Shown in pieces: positions 16,386 to 26,855 of a stretch of 64,000 nt of DNA. Under the pieces are notes generated by a model. It searched no databases and was not told where the DNA came from. It saw only the letters and a program-made list of their open reading frames with translations. This stretch comes from Bacillus sp. CH30_1T (lineage in GTDB: Bacteria; Bacillota; Bacilli; Bacillales; Bacillaceae_B): the NCBI RefSeq assembly GCF_008364765.1, contig NZ_VTUY01000004.1, positions 504,596 to 568,595 of the forward strand, given 5' to 3'. The position numbers were made by a program, and so were the translations under genes. Each line of letters starts with the position of its first letter. Position 1 is the stretch's first letter.

Positions 16386-17627
16386 ATGACGTTCTATAAA
16401 GATTTCGATGAAAAATTAAAACAATACGCAGAACTCGCCATTAAAGTGGGAGTAAATGTTCAACACGATCAGCCACTTTGGATCTCTGCACCCCTCGGAA
16501 CTGAAAAATTCGTACGTATTGTTGTAAAAAAAGCCTATCTTGCTGGTGCAAAAAACGTGCATGTTCAATGGTATGACGAGGAAATCATGAGAATACATTA
16601 TGAATTGGCCCCGGATGACACTTTCTACGAATTTCCAAGCTGGCTGGCTGCTGCGCATGAATGGGTTGTGGACAATAAAGGAGCCTTTCTTCAAATAGAA
16701 GCTAATGATCCGGACCTGTTGAAAGGAATAGACCCAGACCGTATCCTTAATTTTGAAAAAGCAAGTGGAGATGCCCTGGACCGCTTCTATGAAGCGATTG
16801 AAAAGGATCAGATCAGCTGGTCCATTGTGGCCATACCTTCACAAAAATGGGCAGACAAAGTGTTTCCTAACTTACCAGAGAAAGAAAGAATCCCAAGCCT
16901 TTGGGACTGTATCTTCACATCCGTTCGTATCAATCAAGAAAATCCAGTCCTTGCTTGGCAAACGCATATCGAAACCCTAACCAACAAAGCAAGCGAACTC
17001 AATCAGTTAAAGCTCAAAAGCCTGCACTACCAATCGGAAGGGACGGACCTTTCCATAGAACTACATGAAGACCACCTATGGCTCACAGGAGCAAGTAAAA
17101 CACCAGAAGGAACACATTTCATTGCCAATATGCCGACAGAAGAGGTCTATACTGTCCCTGTAAAAACCGGAGTCAATGGCACAGTTTCAAGTACCAGGCC
17201 ACTTGCTTACAATGGTAACGTGATTGACGATTTCACCATTACTTTTGAAGATGGGGAAATTAAGAAAGTCACAGCAAGAGAAGGGGAGGAAATCCTGAAA
17301 AAATTGATCCTGACAGACGAAGGAGCAGCCTATCTTGGAGAAGTTGCGCTTGTCCCGCATCATTCTCCTATCTCCGATTCTGGCGTTCTATTCTTTAACA
17401 CCTTATTCGATGAAAATGCATCCAATCATTTAGCGATCGGTTCGTCTTACCCGACTTGTATAAAGGACGGAGAAATCTTATCCGATGAAGAACGGGAAGA
17501 AAAAGGACTCAATGAAAGTGTGGTTCATGAAGATTTTATGATTGGTTCAGAAGTTATGAATATAGATGGAGTGTGCCGTGATGGAAGAAAGATCGCTATT
17601 TTCCGTAATGGGAACTGGGCTATCTGA
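16386..17627 (+). CDS. ampS: M29 aminopeptidase (AmpS/aminopeptidase II family)
   Basis: A 413-residue thermophilic-type metalloaminopeptidase (family M29) that removes N-terminal residues from peptides in the cytoplasm. Features: LAIKVGVNVQHDQPLWISAP at the N-terminus, the conserved GTDLSIELH segment (~222), ANMPTEEVYTVP (metal-ligand Glu, ~255), GEVALVPHHSPI (~319), FNTLFDENASNHLAIG (~337-352) and EDFMIGS (~382); together these provide the dinuclear metal site. It is the second gene of the HIT operon. The conserved GTDL codons coincide exactly with a copy of the 11-mer repeat, with no disruption of the protein. Confidence 0.9.
   Translation: MTFYKDFDEKLKQYAELAIKVGVNVQHDQPLWISAPLGTEKFVRIVVKKAYLAGAKNVHVQWYDEEIMRIHYELAPDDTFYEFPSWLAAAHEWVVDNKGAFLQIEANDPDLLKGIDPDRILNFEKASGDALDRFYEAIEKDQISWSIVAIPSQKWADKVFPNLPEKERIPSLWDCIFTSVRINQENPVLAWQTHIETLTNKASELNQLKLKSLHYQSEGTDLSIELHEDHLWLTGASKTPEGTHFIANMPTEEVYTVPVKTGVNGTVSSTRPLAYNGNVIDDFTITFEDGEIKKVTAREGEEILKKLILTDEGAAYLGEVALVPHHSPISDSGVLFFNTLFDENASNHLAIGSSYPTCIKDGEILSDEEREEKGLNESVVHEDFMIGSEVMNIDGVCRDGRKIAIFRNGNWAI
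17040..17050 (+). repeat. GGGACGGACCT repeat inside ampS
   Basis: The exact 11-mer encodes G-T-D-L, which is a conserved motif of M29 peptidases, so the repeat sits where the protein sequence already allows it. Confidence 0.75.
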
Positions 17628-17780
17628 TTTAATAGTTTCATTCTCGGTCAGTTGTTCTTCTTAATTATTTTGGAGTACATGTAAAAAAATGGGGCATATT
17701 CTGGACGAGAAAATCGTGATCACCTTAATATCTATTAAGGGCTTCTCTGGCCATATCCTGCTAACGAAGGGAGAATACAT

Positions 17781-18323
17781 ATGAATGAACACGTAAGATT
17801 GGTTAAGCCAACCACTGAATTAGAAGAAGAGTACCTTGATTTTTATAATGAATGGAAATCAAATGGAGGAGACATGATCCCGTGGGTCATCAAAAAAGAT
17901 CCCACTCACTTTTCCAAGATGGTCGACTCCTTACTGCTTGCTGAAAAAGGAGAAAACCAGCCAGATGGATGGGTACCTGACTCAACTTATTGGCTCGTTT
18001 CAGAATCCAATCGAATACTAGGGGTCGTAAATATTCGCCATTCCTTAACGGAAAAACTTTCGCAAAATGGGGGACACATCGGTTATGGGATCAGACCTTC
18101 TGAAAGGAGAAAGGGCTATGCCACTAAATTGCTGGCTCTTTCAATTCAAGAAGCCCACTCGATTGGGATCGATCAAGCGTTGATTGTCTGTGATGCATGG
18201 AATAAACCTTCAGAGCGGACGATCTTAAGTGCTGACCCTGTAAGGGATGAAGATTTTATCGAAGAAGATGGTAATGTGATTCTTCGCTATTGGGTTGATA
18301 CAAATGGACGAAATTGGGAGTAG
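17781..18323 (+). CDS. GNAT acetyltransferase
   Basis: A 180-residue GNAT enzyme: LVKPTTELEEEYLDFYNEWK at the N-terminus, WVPDSTYWLV, then GHIGYGIRPSERRKGYATKLLAL with the acetyl-CoA loop at about residues 93-115, and a C-terminal RYWV strand. The segment after DQALIVCDAWNKPSERTI normally contains a Gly-Ala-rich turn of the type ENGG; here it reads LSADPVRDEDFIEE, somewhat divergent. The substrate is unknown. AAGGGAG precedes ATG 17781 by 10 bp. The preceding 153 bp hold no other recognisable feature. Confidence 0.8.
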   Translation: MNEHVRLVKPTTELEEEYLDFYNEWKSNGGDMIPWVIKKDPTHFSKMVDSLLLAEKGENQPDGWVPDSTYWLVSESNRILGVVNIRHSLTEKLSQNGGHIGYGIRPSERRKGYATKLLALSIQEAHSIGIDQALIVCDAWNKPSERTILSADPVRDEDFIEEDGNVILRYWVDTNGRNWE

Positions 18324-18403
18324 AGATTTACTGTAATGAATTCTTTATCTAAACCAGCTCTTGTCATTACGAACCATTCATGAAAACATACAGGTATTTG
18401 TGA

Positions 18404-18409
18404 TATAAT
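18404..18409 (+). promoter_or_regulatory. Extended -10 of glpP
   Basis: TGATATAAT at 18401-18409 fits an extended -10 element, 50 bp before the glpP GTG; the -35 is weak. Confidence 0.45.
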
Positions 18410-18459
18410 TTCTCCTTGTGAATAAGACCCATTTTAAATAGTAAGGGAGGGAAAAGAAG

Positions 18460-19020
18460 GTGAGTTTTGAAGGTCAAAAGATATTACCTGCCATCCGGTC
18501 CATGAAGGATTTTGATAAAATGCTCGAAACCTCTTTCCAGTACGGTGTGTTCCTCGATCTCCATGTTGGAATGCTGAAGAGTGTATTCGATTTCGCACGA
18601 AAGGAAAATCGGAAAATGTTCCTGCATATAGACTTGATCCACGGACTATCCAGTGATGAGTACGCAACAGAATATGTCTGTCAGGAAATAAAGCCTTATG
18701 GCATCATTTCTACTAAAGGGAATGTGATTAAAAAAGCAAGGCAAAAAGGTATTTTTTCCACCCAAAGGATGTTTGTGATCGATTCAAGTGCTATGAATCG
18801 CAGCATTGAGCTTATACATAAAACAGACCCTGACTTCATCGAAGTTCTTCCTGGAGTCATACCTAAAATCATTACGGAAATAAGAGAAAAAACAGGGAAA
18901 CCTATTTTTGCGGGAGGGCTTATCGATACCGTTGAAGAGGTGGAATCCGCTCTTGAGGCTGGTGCTACGGCCATCACTACGTCAGATCGTGTGCTATGGA
19001 AGCATTTTGACCAAAATTAA
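18460..19020 (+). CDS. glpP: Glycerol-3-phosphate-responsive antiterminator GlpP
   Basis: A 186-residue TIM-barrel-like RNA-binding regulator: ILPAIRSMKDFDKML, FLHIDLIHGLSSDEYA, ISTKGNVIKKARQKG and PIFAGGLIDTVEEVESAL are family signatures. GlpP binds glycerol 3-phosphate and the glp leader RNAs so that transcription passes the leader terminators. GTG start with GAAAAGAAGG immediately upstream. Two cognate leaders lie next to it, before glpF and before glpD, which supports the call strongly. It ends 15 bp before the glpF promoter. Confidence 0.92.
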   Translation: MSFEGQKILPAIRSMKDFDKMLETSFQYGVFLDLHVGMLKSVFDFARKENRKMFLHIDLIHGLSSDEYATEYVCQEIKPYGIISTKGNVIKKARQKGIFSTQRMFVIDSSAMNRSIELIHKTDPDFIEVLPGVIPKIITEIREKTGKPIFAGGLIDTVEEVESALEAGATAITTSDRVLWKHFDQN

Positions 19021-19035
19021 AATCTGAAAAATGTA

Positions 19036-19155
19036 TTGACAACGTTTTCATAGTGGAGTAACATTATCCACAAGTTAATACGTTGTGAAAGAGATGAAGA
19101 GACTCACGTGAACCGCCTTTTTTCAGGAGGCATTCCGTGAGTCTTTTTATTTTTA
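19036..19155 (+). promoter_or_regulatory. glpFK promoter, cre site and GlpP antiterminator leader
   Basis: TTGACA (19036-19041), 17-bp spacer and TAACAT (19059-19064) form the promoter. TGACAACGTTTTCA (19037-19050) over the -35 differs from the CcpA cre consensus at one position, implying catabolite repression. The transcript would begin near ACAAGTTAATA (19070-19080), the same 11-mer found at the start of the glpD leader. A terminator with stem AGACTCACG / CGTGAGTCT and poly-T ends at about 19155, just before glpF. GlpP bound to the leader is expected to prevent termination. Confidence 0.8.
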
Positions 19156-19183
19156 ATAAAATTTAAGAAATGAGGGAAAAAGC

Positions 19184-21524
<2,341 letters not shown>

Positions 21525-21537
21525 AAGAAACGTATGA

Positions 21538-21636
21538 TATACTGATTACAAGTTAATAAACTCGGTTAGAGACCACGAGAGACCAAACCTGCATTATGGA
21601 CCAGTCACCATAATGTTCGTTTTGGTCTCTTTTTTT
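21538..21636 (+). promoter_or_regulatory. glpD promoter and GlpP antiterminator leader
   Basis: A TATACT -10 (21538-21543) lies just after glpK. The RNA would start near ACAAGTTAATA (21548-21558), identical to the glpFK leader start. A terminator with stem GAGACCAAA / TTTGGTCTC (21579-21629), internal pairing CATTATGG / CCATAATG and a T7 tail follows. The upstream GAGACCACGAGAGACC overlaps the stem and may form the alternative fold. GlpP with glycerol 3-phosphate should allow readthrough into glpD. Confidence 0.8.
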
Positions 21637-21696
21637 ACGGTTAAATAATAAGAATGAGAGTGCAGACATATATAGATACCTGAGGAGGATCCACTT

Positions 21697-23361
21697 ATGA
21701 CATTTTCAAGTACTGCAAGAAGAGAAGTGAAAGAAACATTGGCCTCAAACCACTTTGATGTAATCGTGATTGGAGGAGGGATTACCGGAGCAGGGATTGC
21801 CCTCGATGCTTCGAAACGTGGAATGAAGGTGGCATTAGTCGAGATGCAGGATTTCGCATCCGGGACTTCCAGTCGTTCTACAAAGCTCGTTCATGGAGGT
21901 TTACGTTACTTAAAGCAATTCGAAGTGAAAATGGTCGCGGAAGTAGGAAAAGAACGTGAAATCGTTTATGAAAATGGACCTCACGTAACGACTCCTGAAT
22001 GGATGCTACTACCCCTTCATAAAGGGGGCACATTCGGTAAATTCAGTACATCGATTGGATTAAAGGTGTATGACTATCTTGCTGGAGTAAAGAGAAGTGA
22101 ACAACGCTCCATGCTTTCAGTTTCGGAAACATTGAAGAAGGAACCTCTTGTGAAAAAAGATGGCCTTAAAGGTGGGGGTTACTACGTTGAATATCGGACT
22201 GATGATGCCCGTTTAACGATAGAAGTCATGAAAGAAGCTGTTGCACATGGTGCCACTGTCATAAATTATATGAAATCCCAGCGATTCCTCTATGATAATA
22301 AGAAGGTAGTCGGAATTGAAGCAGAGGATCTGGTGACGGGGGATACGATTGAAATCCGCGGTTCGAAATTTGTCAACGCAGCTGGCCCATGGGTCGATGA
22401 TGTGCGAGGAAAAGATTATAGTACGAATAACAAACAGCTTCGGTTAACGAAGGGAGTTCATCTTGTCATTGATCAAAGCAAATTCCCGCTTCAACAAGCG
22501 GTTTATTTCGACACACCTGATGGGCGAATGGTATTTGCGATTCCCAGGGATGGCAAGGCCTATGTAGGAACAACAGACACATTTTTTGATCAAGATAAAA
22601 CATCTCCCCATATGACTTCAGAGGACCGGGATTATATCTTGGATGCCATTCATTTTATGTTTCCTGATATATCTGTAGGAAAAGAGGATGTGGAATCGAG
22701 CTGGGCTGGTGTTCGCCCATTAATTTTTGAAAAAGGGAAGGATCCTTCTGAAATTTCCCGTAAAGATGAAATTTGGGAAGCGGAAAGTGGACTCATAACC
22801 ATTGCCGGCGGGAAGCTCACTGGTTACCGTAAAATGGGGGAGACAGTGGTAGACCTTGTATCAAAACGATTAAAAGAAGAGAACAAGATGAAGTTCCCCG
22901 CTTCTACCACGAAGCATATGCCGATCTCTGGAGGACATGTAGGCGGATCGAAAAACTTTCAAGCGTTTATTGATCAAAAAGCAGCCGAGGTACATCAATT
23001 TGGATTAACAGAGGAAGAGGGAAGAAAGCTTGCAGCCATGTATGGTTCAAACGTGGATCAGCTCTATAAGCTTGCTCATGCTTATAGTGGAACAAGTGAT
23101 GAAAGGTCCGTCCCTCCTTATTTATATGCTCAACTGATTTATGCGATTCAGGAGGAGATGGCCGCGACGCCTATGGATTTCTTTATTAGACGGACTGGTG
23201 CTTTATTCTTCGATCGTGCGTGGGTGGAGAAATGGAAGGAATCTGTGATAGAAATAATGGCAAAGCTTCTGAAATGGAATGTAGAGCAGGAACATCAATA
23301 TAGAGCGGAGTTAGATAATGAGCTTAAGAGTGCAGTAGTGCCAGTAGATTTGCAGTCGTAA
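21697..23361 (+). CDS. glpD: Aerobic glycerol-3-phosphate dehydrogenase GlpD
   Basis: A 554-residue FAD enzyme that oxidises sn-glycerol 3-phosphate to dihydroxyacetone phosphate and passes electrons to the quinone pool at the membrane. The dinucleotide-binding motif is [19 protein letters not shown] (about residues 25-43); [27 protein letters not shown] and the late [14 protein letters not shown] are family signatures. ATG follows GAGGAGG. It stands behind its own GlpP leader. The peptide ERSVPP near residue 470 is encoded by a reverse copy of the 11-mer repeat and is not a recognised conserved motif. Confidence 0.94.
   Translation: MTFSSTARREVKETLASNHFDVIVIGGGITGAGIALDASKRGMKVALVEMQDFASGTSSRSTKLVHGGLRYLKQFEVKMVAEVGKEREIVYENGPHVTTPEWMLLPLHKGGTFGKFSTSIGLKVYDYLAGVKRSEQRSMLSVSETLKKEPLVKKDGLKGGGYYVEYRTDDARLTIEVMKEAVAHGATVINYMKSQRFLYDNKKVVGIEAEDLVTGDTIEIRGSKFVNAAGPWVDDVRGKDYSTNNKQLRLTKGVHLVIDQSKFPLQQAVYFDTPDGRMVFAIPRDGKAYVGTTDTFFDQDKTSPHMTSEDRDYILDAIHFMFPDISVGKEDVESSWAGVRPLIFEKGKDPSEISRKDEIWEAESGLITIAGGKLTGYRKMGETVVDLVSKRLKEENKMKFPASTTKHMPISGGHVGGSKNFQAFIDQKAAEVHQFGLTEEEGRKLAAMYGSNVDQLYKLAHAYSGTSDERSVPPYLYAQLIYAIQEEMAATPMDFFIRRTGALFFDRAWVEKWKESVIEIMAKLLKWNVEQEHQYRAELDNELKSAVVPVDLQS
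23103..23116 (-). repeat. GGGACGGACCT repeat (reverse) inside glpD
   Basis: AAGGTCCGTCCCTC encodes R-S-V-P in a helical C-terminal region of GlpD. Confidence 0.75.
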
Positions 23362-23366
23362 GTAGG

Positions 23367-23397
23367 AAAACGGCAGAATGAAATTTTCTGTCGTTTT
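23367..23397 (+). terminator. Terminator of glpD
   Basis: AAAACGGCAGAA / TTCTGTCGTTTT (one G-U pair) with T-rich tail. Confidence 0.8.
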
Positions 23398-23473
23398 CTT
23401 TGTTTTACACTGGGAATTCCTGTAGGGATCATGGTAAAATTAGGATATTGATGCCGAATTGGGGGAATGTTGG

Positions 23474-24031
23474 TTGGAAGAAAAAAAGAATACCTTGGGA
23501 AGATTCCTCCTATCACTGTCACTGACTTCACTAATTGCCTTTGCAATCACTTTCTATTTTGAAAAAGGTGACTCTATCACAAGAAAGGGTGCATTAAGGC
23601 AGCACCTTGAACAGTTAGAATTCAAGGACACTTACCATGATCTGAAAGTTGTTTCAGAAAAAGAAGCCGGGGAGCAATACCTCCTTCTCTATACCTATAT
23701 GAATAAGGAAGGAAAAAGACAAATCGGACTGGCCTTTTATAGAAAAATGAATGTCATTCCCCTTTATGAGCTATACCGGATTAATGATTCTCCACATTTA
23801 TCTGTCGGAACGGAATTTCTCCATACTAATCAGTTTATCGTTTACGGTGACCGAGACGAAATAGGAGCAGACTACTTTACATACCGGGCAAATATCCAGT
23901 TTAGACGAATAGAGCTTGAGGAGAATGAGTATTTCATTCACATAGAACCTTACGAGGGAATGCTCCTTGTTCCTCAAGTGAACTTTTATTCTATAGATGG
24001 AAAAATAGTTAGTTCAACTCAGGCAAAATAA
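23474..24031 (+). CDS. Secreted or membrane-anchored hypothetical protein
   Basis: A 185-residue protein with one N-terminal hydrophobic segment (FLLSLSLTSLIAFAITFYF, residues ~10-28) after a charged start, so it is probably membrane-anchored with an extracytoplasmic domain. The rest is mixed, with LVYGDRDEIG-like and IEPYEGMLLVPQVNFYSIDG stretches. No family recognised. TTG 23474 is favoured because GGGGGA lies about 8 bp upstream; the longer frame from 23459 would include that site. TGGTAAAAT at 23431 may be its extended -10. A strong terminator follows at 24199. Confidence 0.55.
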   Translation: MEEKKNTLGRFLLSLSLTSLIAFAITFYFEKGDSITRKGALRQHLEQLEFKDTYHDLKVVSEKEAGEQYLLLYTYMNKEGKRQIGLAFYRKMNVIPLYELYRINDSPHLSVGTEFLHTNQFIVYGDRDEIGADYFTYRANIQFRRIELEENEYFIHIEPYEGMLLVPQVNFYSIDGKIVSSTQAK

Positions 24032-24198
24032 TCATCCATAATTATGCTTACAATTATATAAATATATGAATAGTTGATGAAATTGACCGTATATGACTAT
24101 TCATTTCCCGAGAGAACTGTTCATCCCTTCTTAGTGTTGTTGAATATCATATGGGATTGCTGTAGATTAAGAATAGAAATTGACACGACTTCCTCGTC

Positions 24199-24237
24199 AA
24201 AAGGGTGGCTTCAATGGGATGAAGCCACCCTTTTTTT
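24199..24237 (+). terminator. Strong terminator
   Basis: AAAGGGTGGCTTC / GAAGCCACCCTTT with an 8-nt loop and T7 tail. Confidence 0.85.
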
Positions 24238-24316
24238 GCATTTTTCGATAAAAAACTCAGTGGATCAAAACCATTATTGCTATACTAATAGAAAGAAAAA
24301 TGGGGAGGAAGCTGGA

Positions 24317-25186
24317 ATGAATCATAAAATAGCTGTGGTGACGGGGGCAAATAGCGGTTTTGGTTTTCACTCATCGCTGGAGCTGGCACAACTTGGATAT
24401 AAAGTGATCGCATCCATGAGAGACCCTCATAAAGGAAGTGCACTGATTCAGCGGTCTGAGGAACTTAAGGTGAGTGATTTAGTGAGGATTCATCCATTGG
24501 ATGTAACATCGGAAGCATCAATCAAGGAATTCTCTACCTATCTAAATGAATTGGGAAGGGTGCACATCCTCCTGAATAATGCAGGGTTTGCCGGTGCAGG
24601 ATTTGCAGAAGAAGTTACAATTGATGAGTTCCGTGAACAATTTGAAACGAATGTTTTTGGAGTCATGAGAATAACTCAAATTGTTCTCCCTTATATGAGA
24701 AAGCAAGGAGAAGGGAAAATCATCAATATGAGCAGCATTAGCGGCAGATTCGGATTTCCTGGACTCAGTCCTTATGTTTCATCCAAGCACGCATTAGAGG
24801 GATACACCGAAAGTCTGAGATTGGAGCTTAAGCCCTTCGGCATATCCGTGCACCTGATCGAACCCGGTTCTTATCAAACGAATATCTGGACATCAGGAAA
24901 GAAAGTCACTCCACTCTCGATGCAAAAAAACTCTCCTTACTTTCGCTACATGAAGGCCATCAACTCGGAAATTCAAGCAGGTGCAGATACACTTGGAGAT
25001 CCCAGGGAGGTTGCCTCGATTGTACGTGAAATAGCACTAAACAAGAAAAAAACTTTTAGAATTCCCATAGGCAAAGGAGTCCGATTAACCCTATTACTCA
25101 AAACCATCCTCCCATGGAGCATAATGGAAAACATCATCTTAAAGAAACTCCGAATGAAAAAGATCAAAGAGGGACGGACCTTATAG
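24317..25186 (+). CDS. Short-chain dehydrogenase/reductase
   Basis: A 289-residue classical SDR. The NAD(P)-binding motif TGANSGFG is at residues ~10-17, DVTSEASIKEF and NNAGFAGAGF follow, the catalytic serines lie in NMSSISGRFGFPG, and Y-V-S-S-K provides the Tyr-x-x-x-Lys pair near 155. The arginine after the first strand (SMRDPHKG) suggests NADPH preference. Substrate unknown. ATG 24317 follows GGGGAGGAAG; the frame is open far upstream but that part includes a terminator. The last residues KEGRTL are encoded by an 11-mer repeat that ends at the stop codon. Confidence 0.85.
   Translation: MNHKIAVVTGANSGFGFHSSLELAQLGYKVIASMRDPHKGSALIQRSEELKVSDLVRIHPLDVTSEASIKEFSTYLNELGRVHILLNNAGFAGAGFAEEVTIDEFREQFETNVFGVMRITQIVLPYMRKQGEGKIINMSSISGRFGFPGLSPYVSSKHALEGYTESLRLELKPFGISVHLIEPGSYQTNIWTSGKKVTPLSMQKNSPYFRYMKAINSEIQAGADTLGDPREVASIVREIALNKKKTFRIPIGKGVRLTLLLKTILPWSIMENIILKKLRMKKIKEGRTL
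25169..25182 (+). repeat. GGGACGGACCT repeat at the SDR gene end
   Basis: GAGGGACGGACCTT encodes E-G-R-T-L followed at once by the TAG stop, as in the EcsC gene where the repeat also forms the C-terminus. Confidence 0.8.
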
Positions 25187-25339
25187 TAAGCATGAATAAT
25201 GTCTGAATATAAAGACTTTTATTATGTAGAAGGAGAATTTTGTCAAAAGAGAGAATATGCTAGAGGAGACATTTCCATAAACTCATTTATTAAATTATTG
25301 AATGAGTTTAAATGCTTCCACACGAAATGAGGTGATTGA

Positions 25340-25755
25340 TTGAATGAATGGATTGGTGCATCTGCTCTTTGCATGGATGAAGGTCGTTTATTGATGGTAT
25401 TACAAGGGAAAGAAGAAGAGAAACGTTGGTCGGTTCCTTCAAGGGGGATCGAATTGGACGAATCCCTTCAGGAGTGCTGTAACCTGAAGTTTGGGAAGAA
25501 ACAGGCTATGATATTGAAGTAGGAAAACATTTGTATACAAAGTGGGGGAATGAAGGAAGTATTTCTATAAGAATTCATTACTATGAAGTCAGGATCCTGG
25601 GAGGAGAAGCAACCATACAGGACTCTGATCAACTAATACATAAAAATAAATGGATTTCACTTCAAGAGTTAAAGAATCTGCCTCTGGGATTTCCAGAAGA
25701 TCTTTCCATCCTGGAAGCCTACATGAGTAAGAAGCTAAACACACTATCCATTTAA
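25340..25755 (+). pseudogene. Nudix hydrolase, one frameshift
   Basis: Two overlapping frames make one Nudix protein of about 138 residues. The first (from TTG 25340, behind GAGGTG) reads NEWIGASALCMDEGRLLMVL and RGIELDESLQECC, the first half of the Nudix box. The second resumes with EVWEETGYDIEVGKHLYTKW, the second half (R/K-E-x-x-E-E-x-G). One base is missing between the two at about 25483-25490. Either a recent mutation inactivated it or the sequence has a single-base error; the rest is intact to 25755. Confidence 0.7.
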
Positions 25756-25817
25756 GGGAATAGTATCGTTTTAGCACAATATATTATAAAGTAATTATCT
25801 ATAAAGGAGAGAGTAGA

Positions 25818-26261
25818 ATGGTGAAACGTACAGGAGAAGTAGTGATGGGAGTAATCGGAATTATCTTATCCGCATTATTTTCCATAATCGGAATCGTACT
25901 TAATATGGGGATGAGTAATCCCGAGTTCATGTCCCAACTCGAAGAAGGAATGGAGAGTGATCCAAATATACAAAATTCGGAGATGACTGCAGGAGATTTA
26001 AGCTCCATTATCAACGCTGCTGAATCAACTGGATCTTACCTTGTTATATTAGGAATCATTGCGTCCATCCTGGGGATTATTGCTGTATTAACCATTGTGA
26101 AAAATAAAAAACCGGTATTATCCGGAATCATGTTTATCATTGCTGCCCTTGTCATCGGACTTGGCACGATAGGATTTGGTTTCGTACCAGGCCTTCTGTT
26201 CCTGATCGCAGGAATCATGGCTCTTGTGCGCAAGCCTAAGAAAACAGACCCTGTGTATTAA
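25818..26261 (+). CDS. DUF4064-like membrane protein
   Basis: A 147-residue protein with an N-terminal helix (VVMGVIGIILSALFSIIGIVL), an acidic extracytoplasmic loop of about 45 residues (PEFMSQLEEGMESDPNIQN) and three more helices. This order matches DUF4064 proteins of Bacillaceae (function unknown). ATG follows AAAGGAGAG. No operon partner is evident; the type I toxin-antitoxin locus follows downstream. Confidence 0.7.
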   Translation: MVKRTGEVVMGVIGIILSALFSIIGIVLNMGMSNPEFMSQLEEGMESDPNIQNSEMTAGDLSSIINAAESTGSYLVILGIIASILGIIAVLTIVKNKKPVLSGIMFIIAALVIGLGTIGFGFVPGLLFLIAGIMALVRKPKKTDPVY

Positions 26262-26324
26262 AAAAGCATTGAGATAATTTTTTCTCTAAACTAGATTTTT
26301 CGTAAAGTTTTGCTTGTACTCATC

Positions 26325-26353
26325 TTGCTTTCAGACTCGATTTATACTATCTT
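26325..26353 (+). promoter_or_regulatory. Promoter of the putative antitoxin RNA
   Basis: TTGCTT (26325-26330), 17-bp spacer, TATCTT (26348-26353), directing transcription toward the 3' end of the holin-like toxin gene. Confidence 0.45.
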
Positions 26354-26359
26354 AAAAGT

Positions 26360-26512
26360 AGAGCATAATGATAAAACAAGAGACACTGGCGGCAACCAAT
26401 GTCTCTTGCTACACAGCAAACTGCAAGGAAAGCAGTGGCCCAATAGAGAAAGGAACATAACTCTACCCTTCAAAGTTTAGGCGCTTCATGAGGGTGGGGT
26501 TATTTCTTTTTG
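26360..26512 (+). ncRNA. Putative antisense antitoxin RNA
   Basis: The stretch downstream of the promoter at 26325 has no coding frame but several hairpins, and it overlaps the last codons and the 3' untranslated region of the minus-strand holin-like toxin. Its 3' end would be the ACCCT / AGGGT hairpin (about 26465-26496) followed by TTATTTCTTTTT. This matches RatA-type antitoxins that pair with the toxin mRNA 3' end. Boundaries are inferred. Confidence 0.45.
26372..26407 (-). terminator. Terminator of the toxin mRNA
   Basis: Read on the minus strand, AAGAGACA / TGTCTCTT with a 14-nt loop (partly paired TGG/CCA) is followed by GTTTTAT. Confidence 0.65.
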
Positions 26513-26595
26513 TCATTCGAAATAACTACGGCAATGATGGAGACAATTAAAGAGCCAAAGGTAATCATTAGCGTTAACGCCTCATACGTTGTCAC
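26500..26595 (-). CDS. Holin-like type I toxin peptide
   Basis: A 31-codon gene on the minus strand: GTG start 10 bp after AAGGAGGTGG, product MTTYEALTLMITFGSLIVSI and then IAVVISNDKKK. One hydrophobic helix with a short basic tail and the T-Y-E-A-L opening match the small putative holin-like toxins of Bacillus and Lactobacillus (Hol_Tox, TxpA-related). Such peptides insert in the membrane and are silenced by an antisense RNA; an overlapping plus-strand transcript unit is seen here. The mRNA has a long 3' untranslated region ending at the terminator near 26375. Too short for routine gene calling. Confidence 0.7.
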   Translation of the reverse strand: MTTYEALTLMITFGSLIVSIIAVVISNDKKK

Positions 26596-26855
26596 TATAA
26601 GCACCACCTCCTTCTATAAGGAAGTGGCCACTCCCACCCTACATTCACTGTATGCTTCAAATTATATCACAAACCCCCTCCGTACTTTATAGGCAAGAGG
26701 TAGGAAAAGCGAACCCCTATCAAAAAAACATTAAACCTCATTGAGAACCTTCACTTACAATACGATTATTTCAAACTTTCTTCAAAATGTGTTAGCATAG
26801 ATATGCTCATATTAATCGATTACATAACATCACGAAATTCGAGGAGGAACTCACG

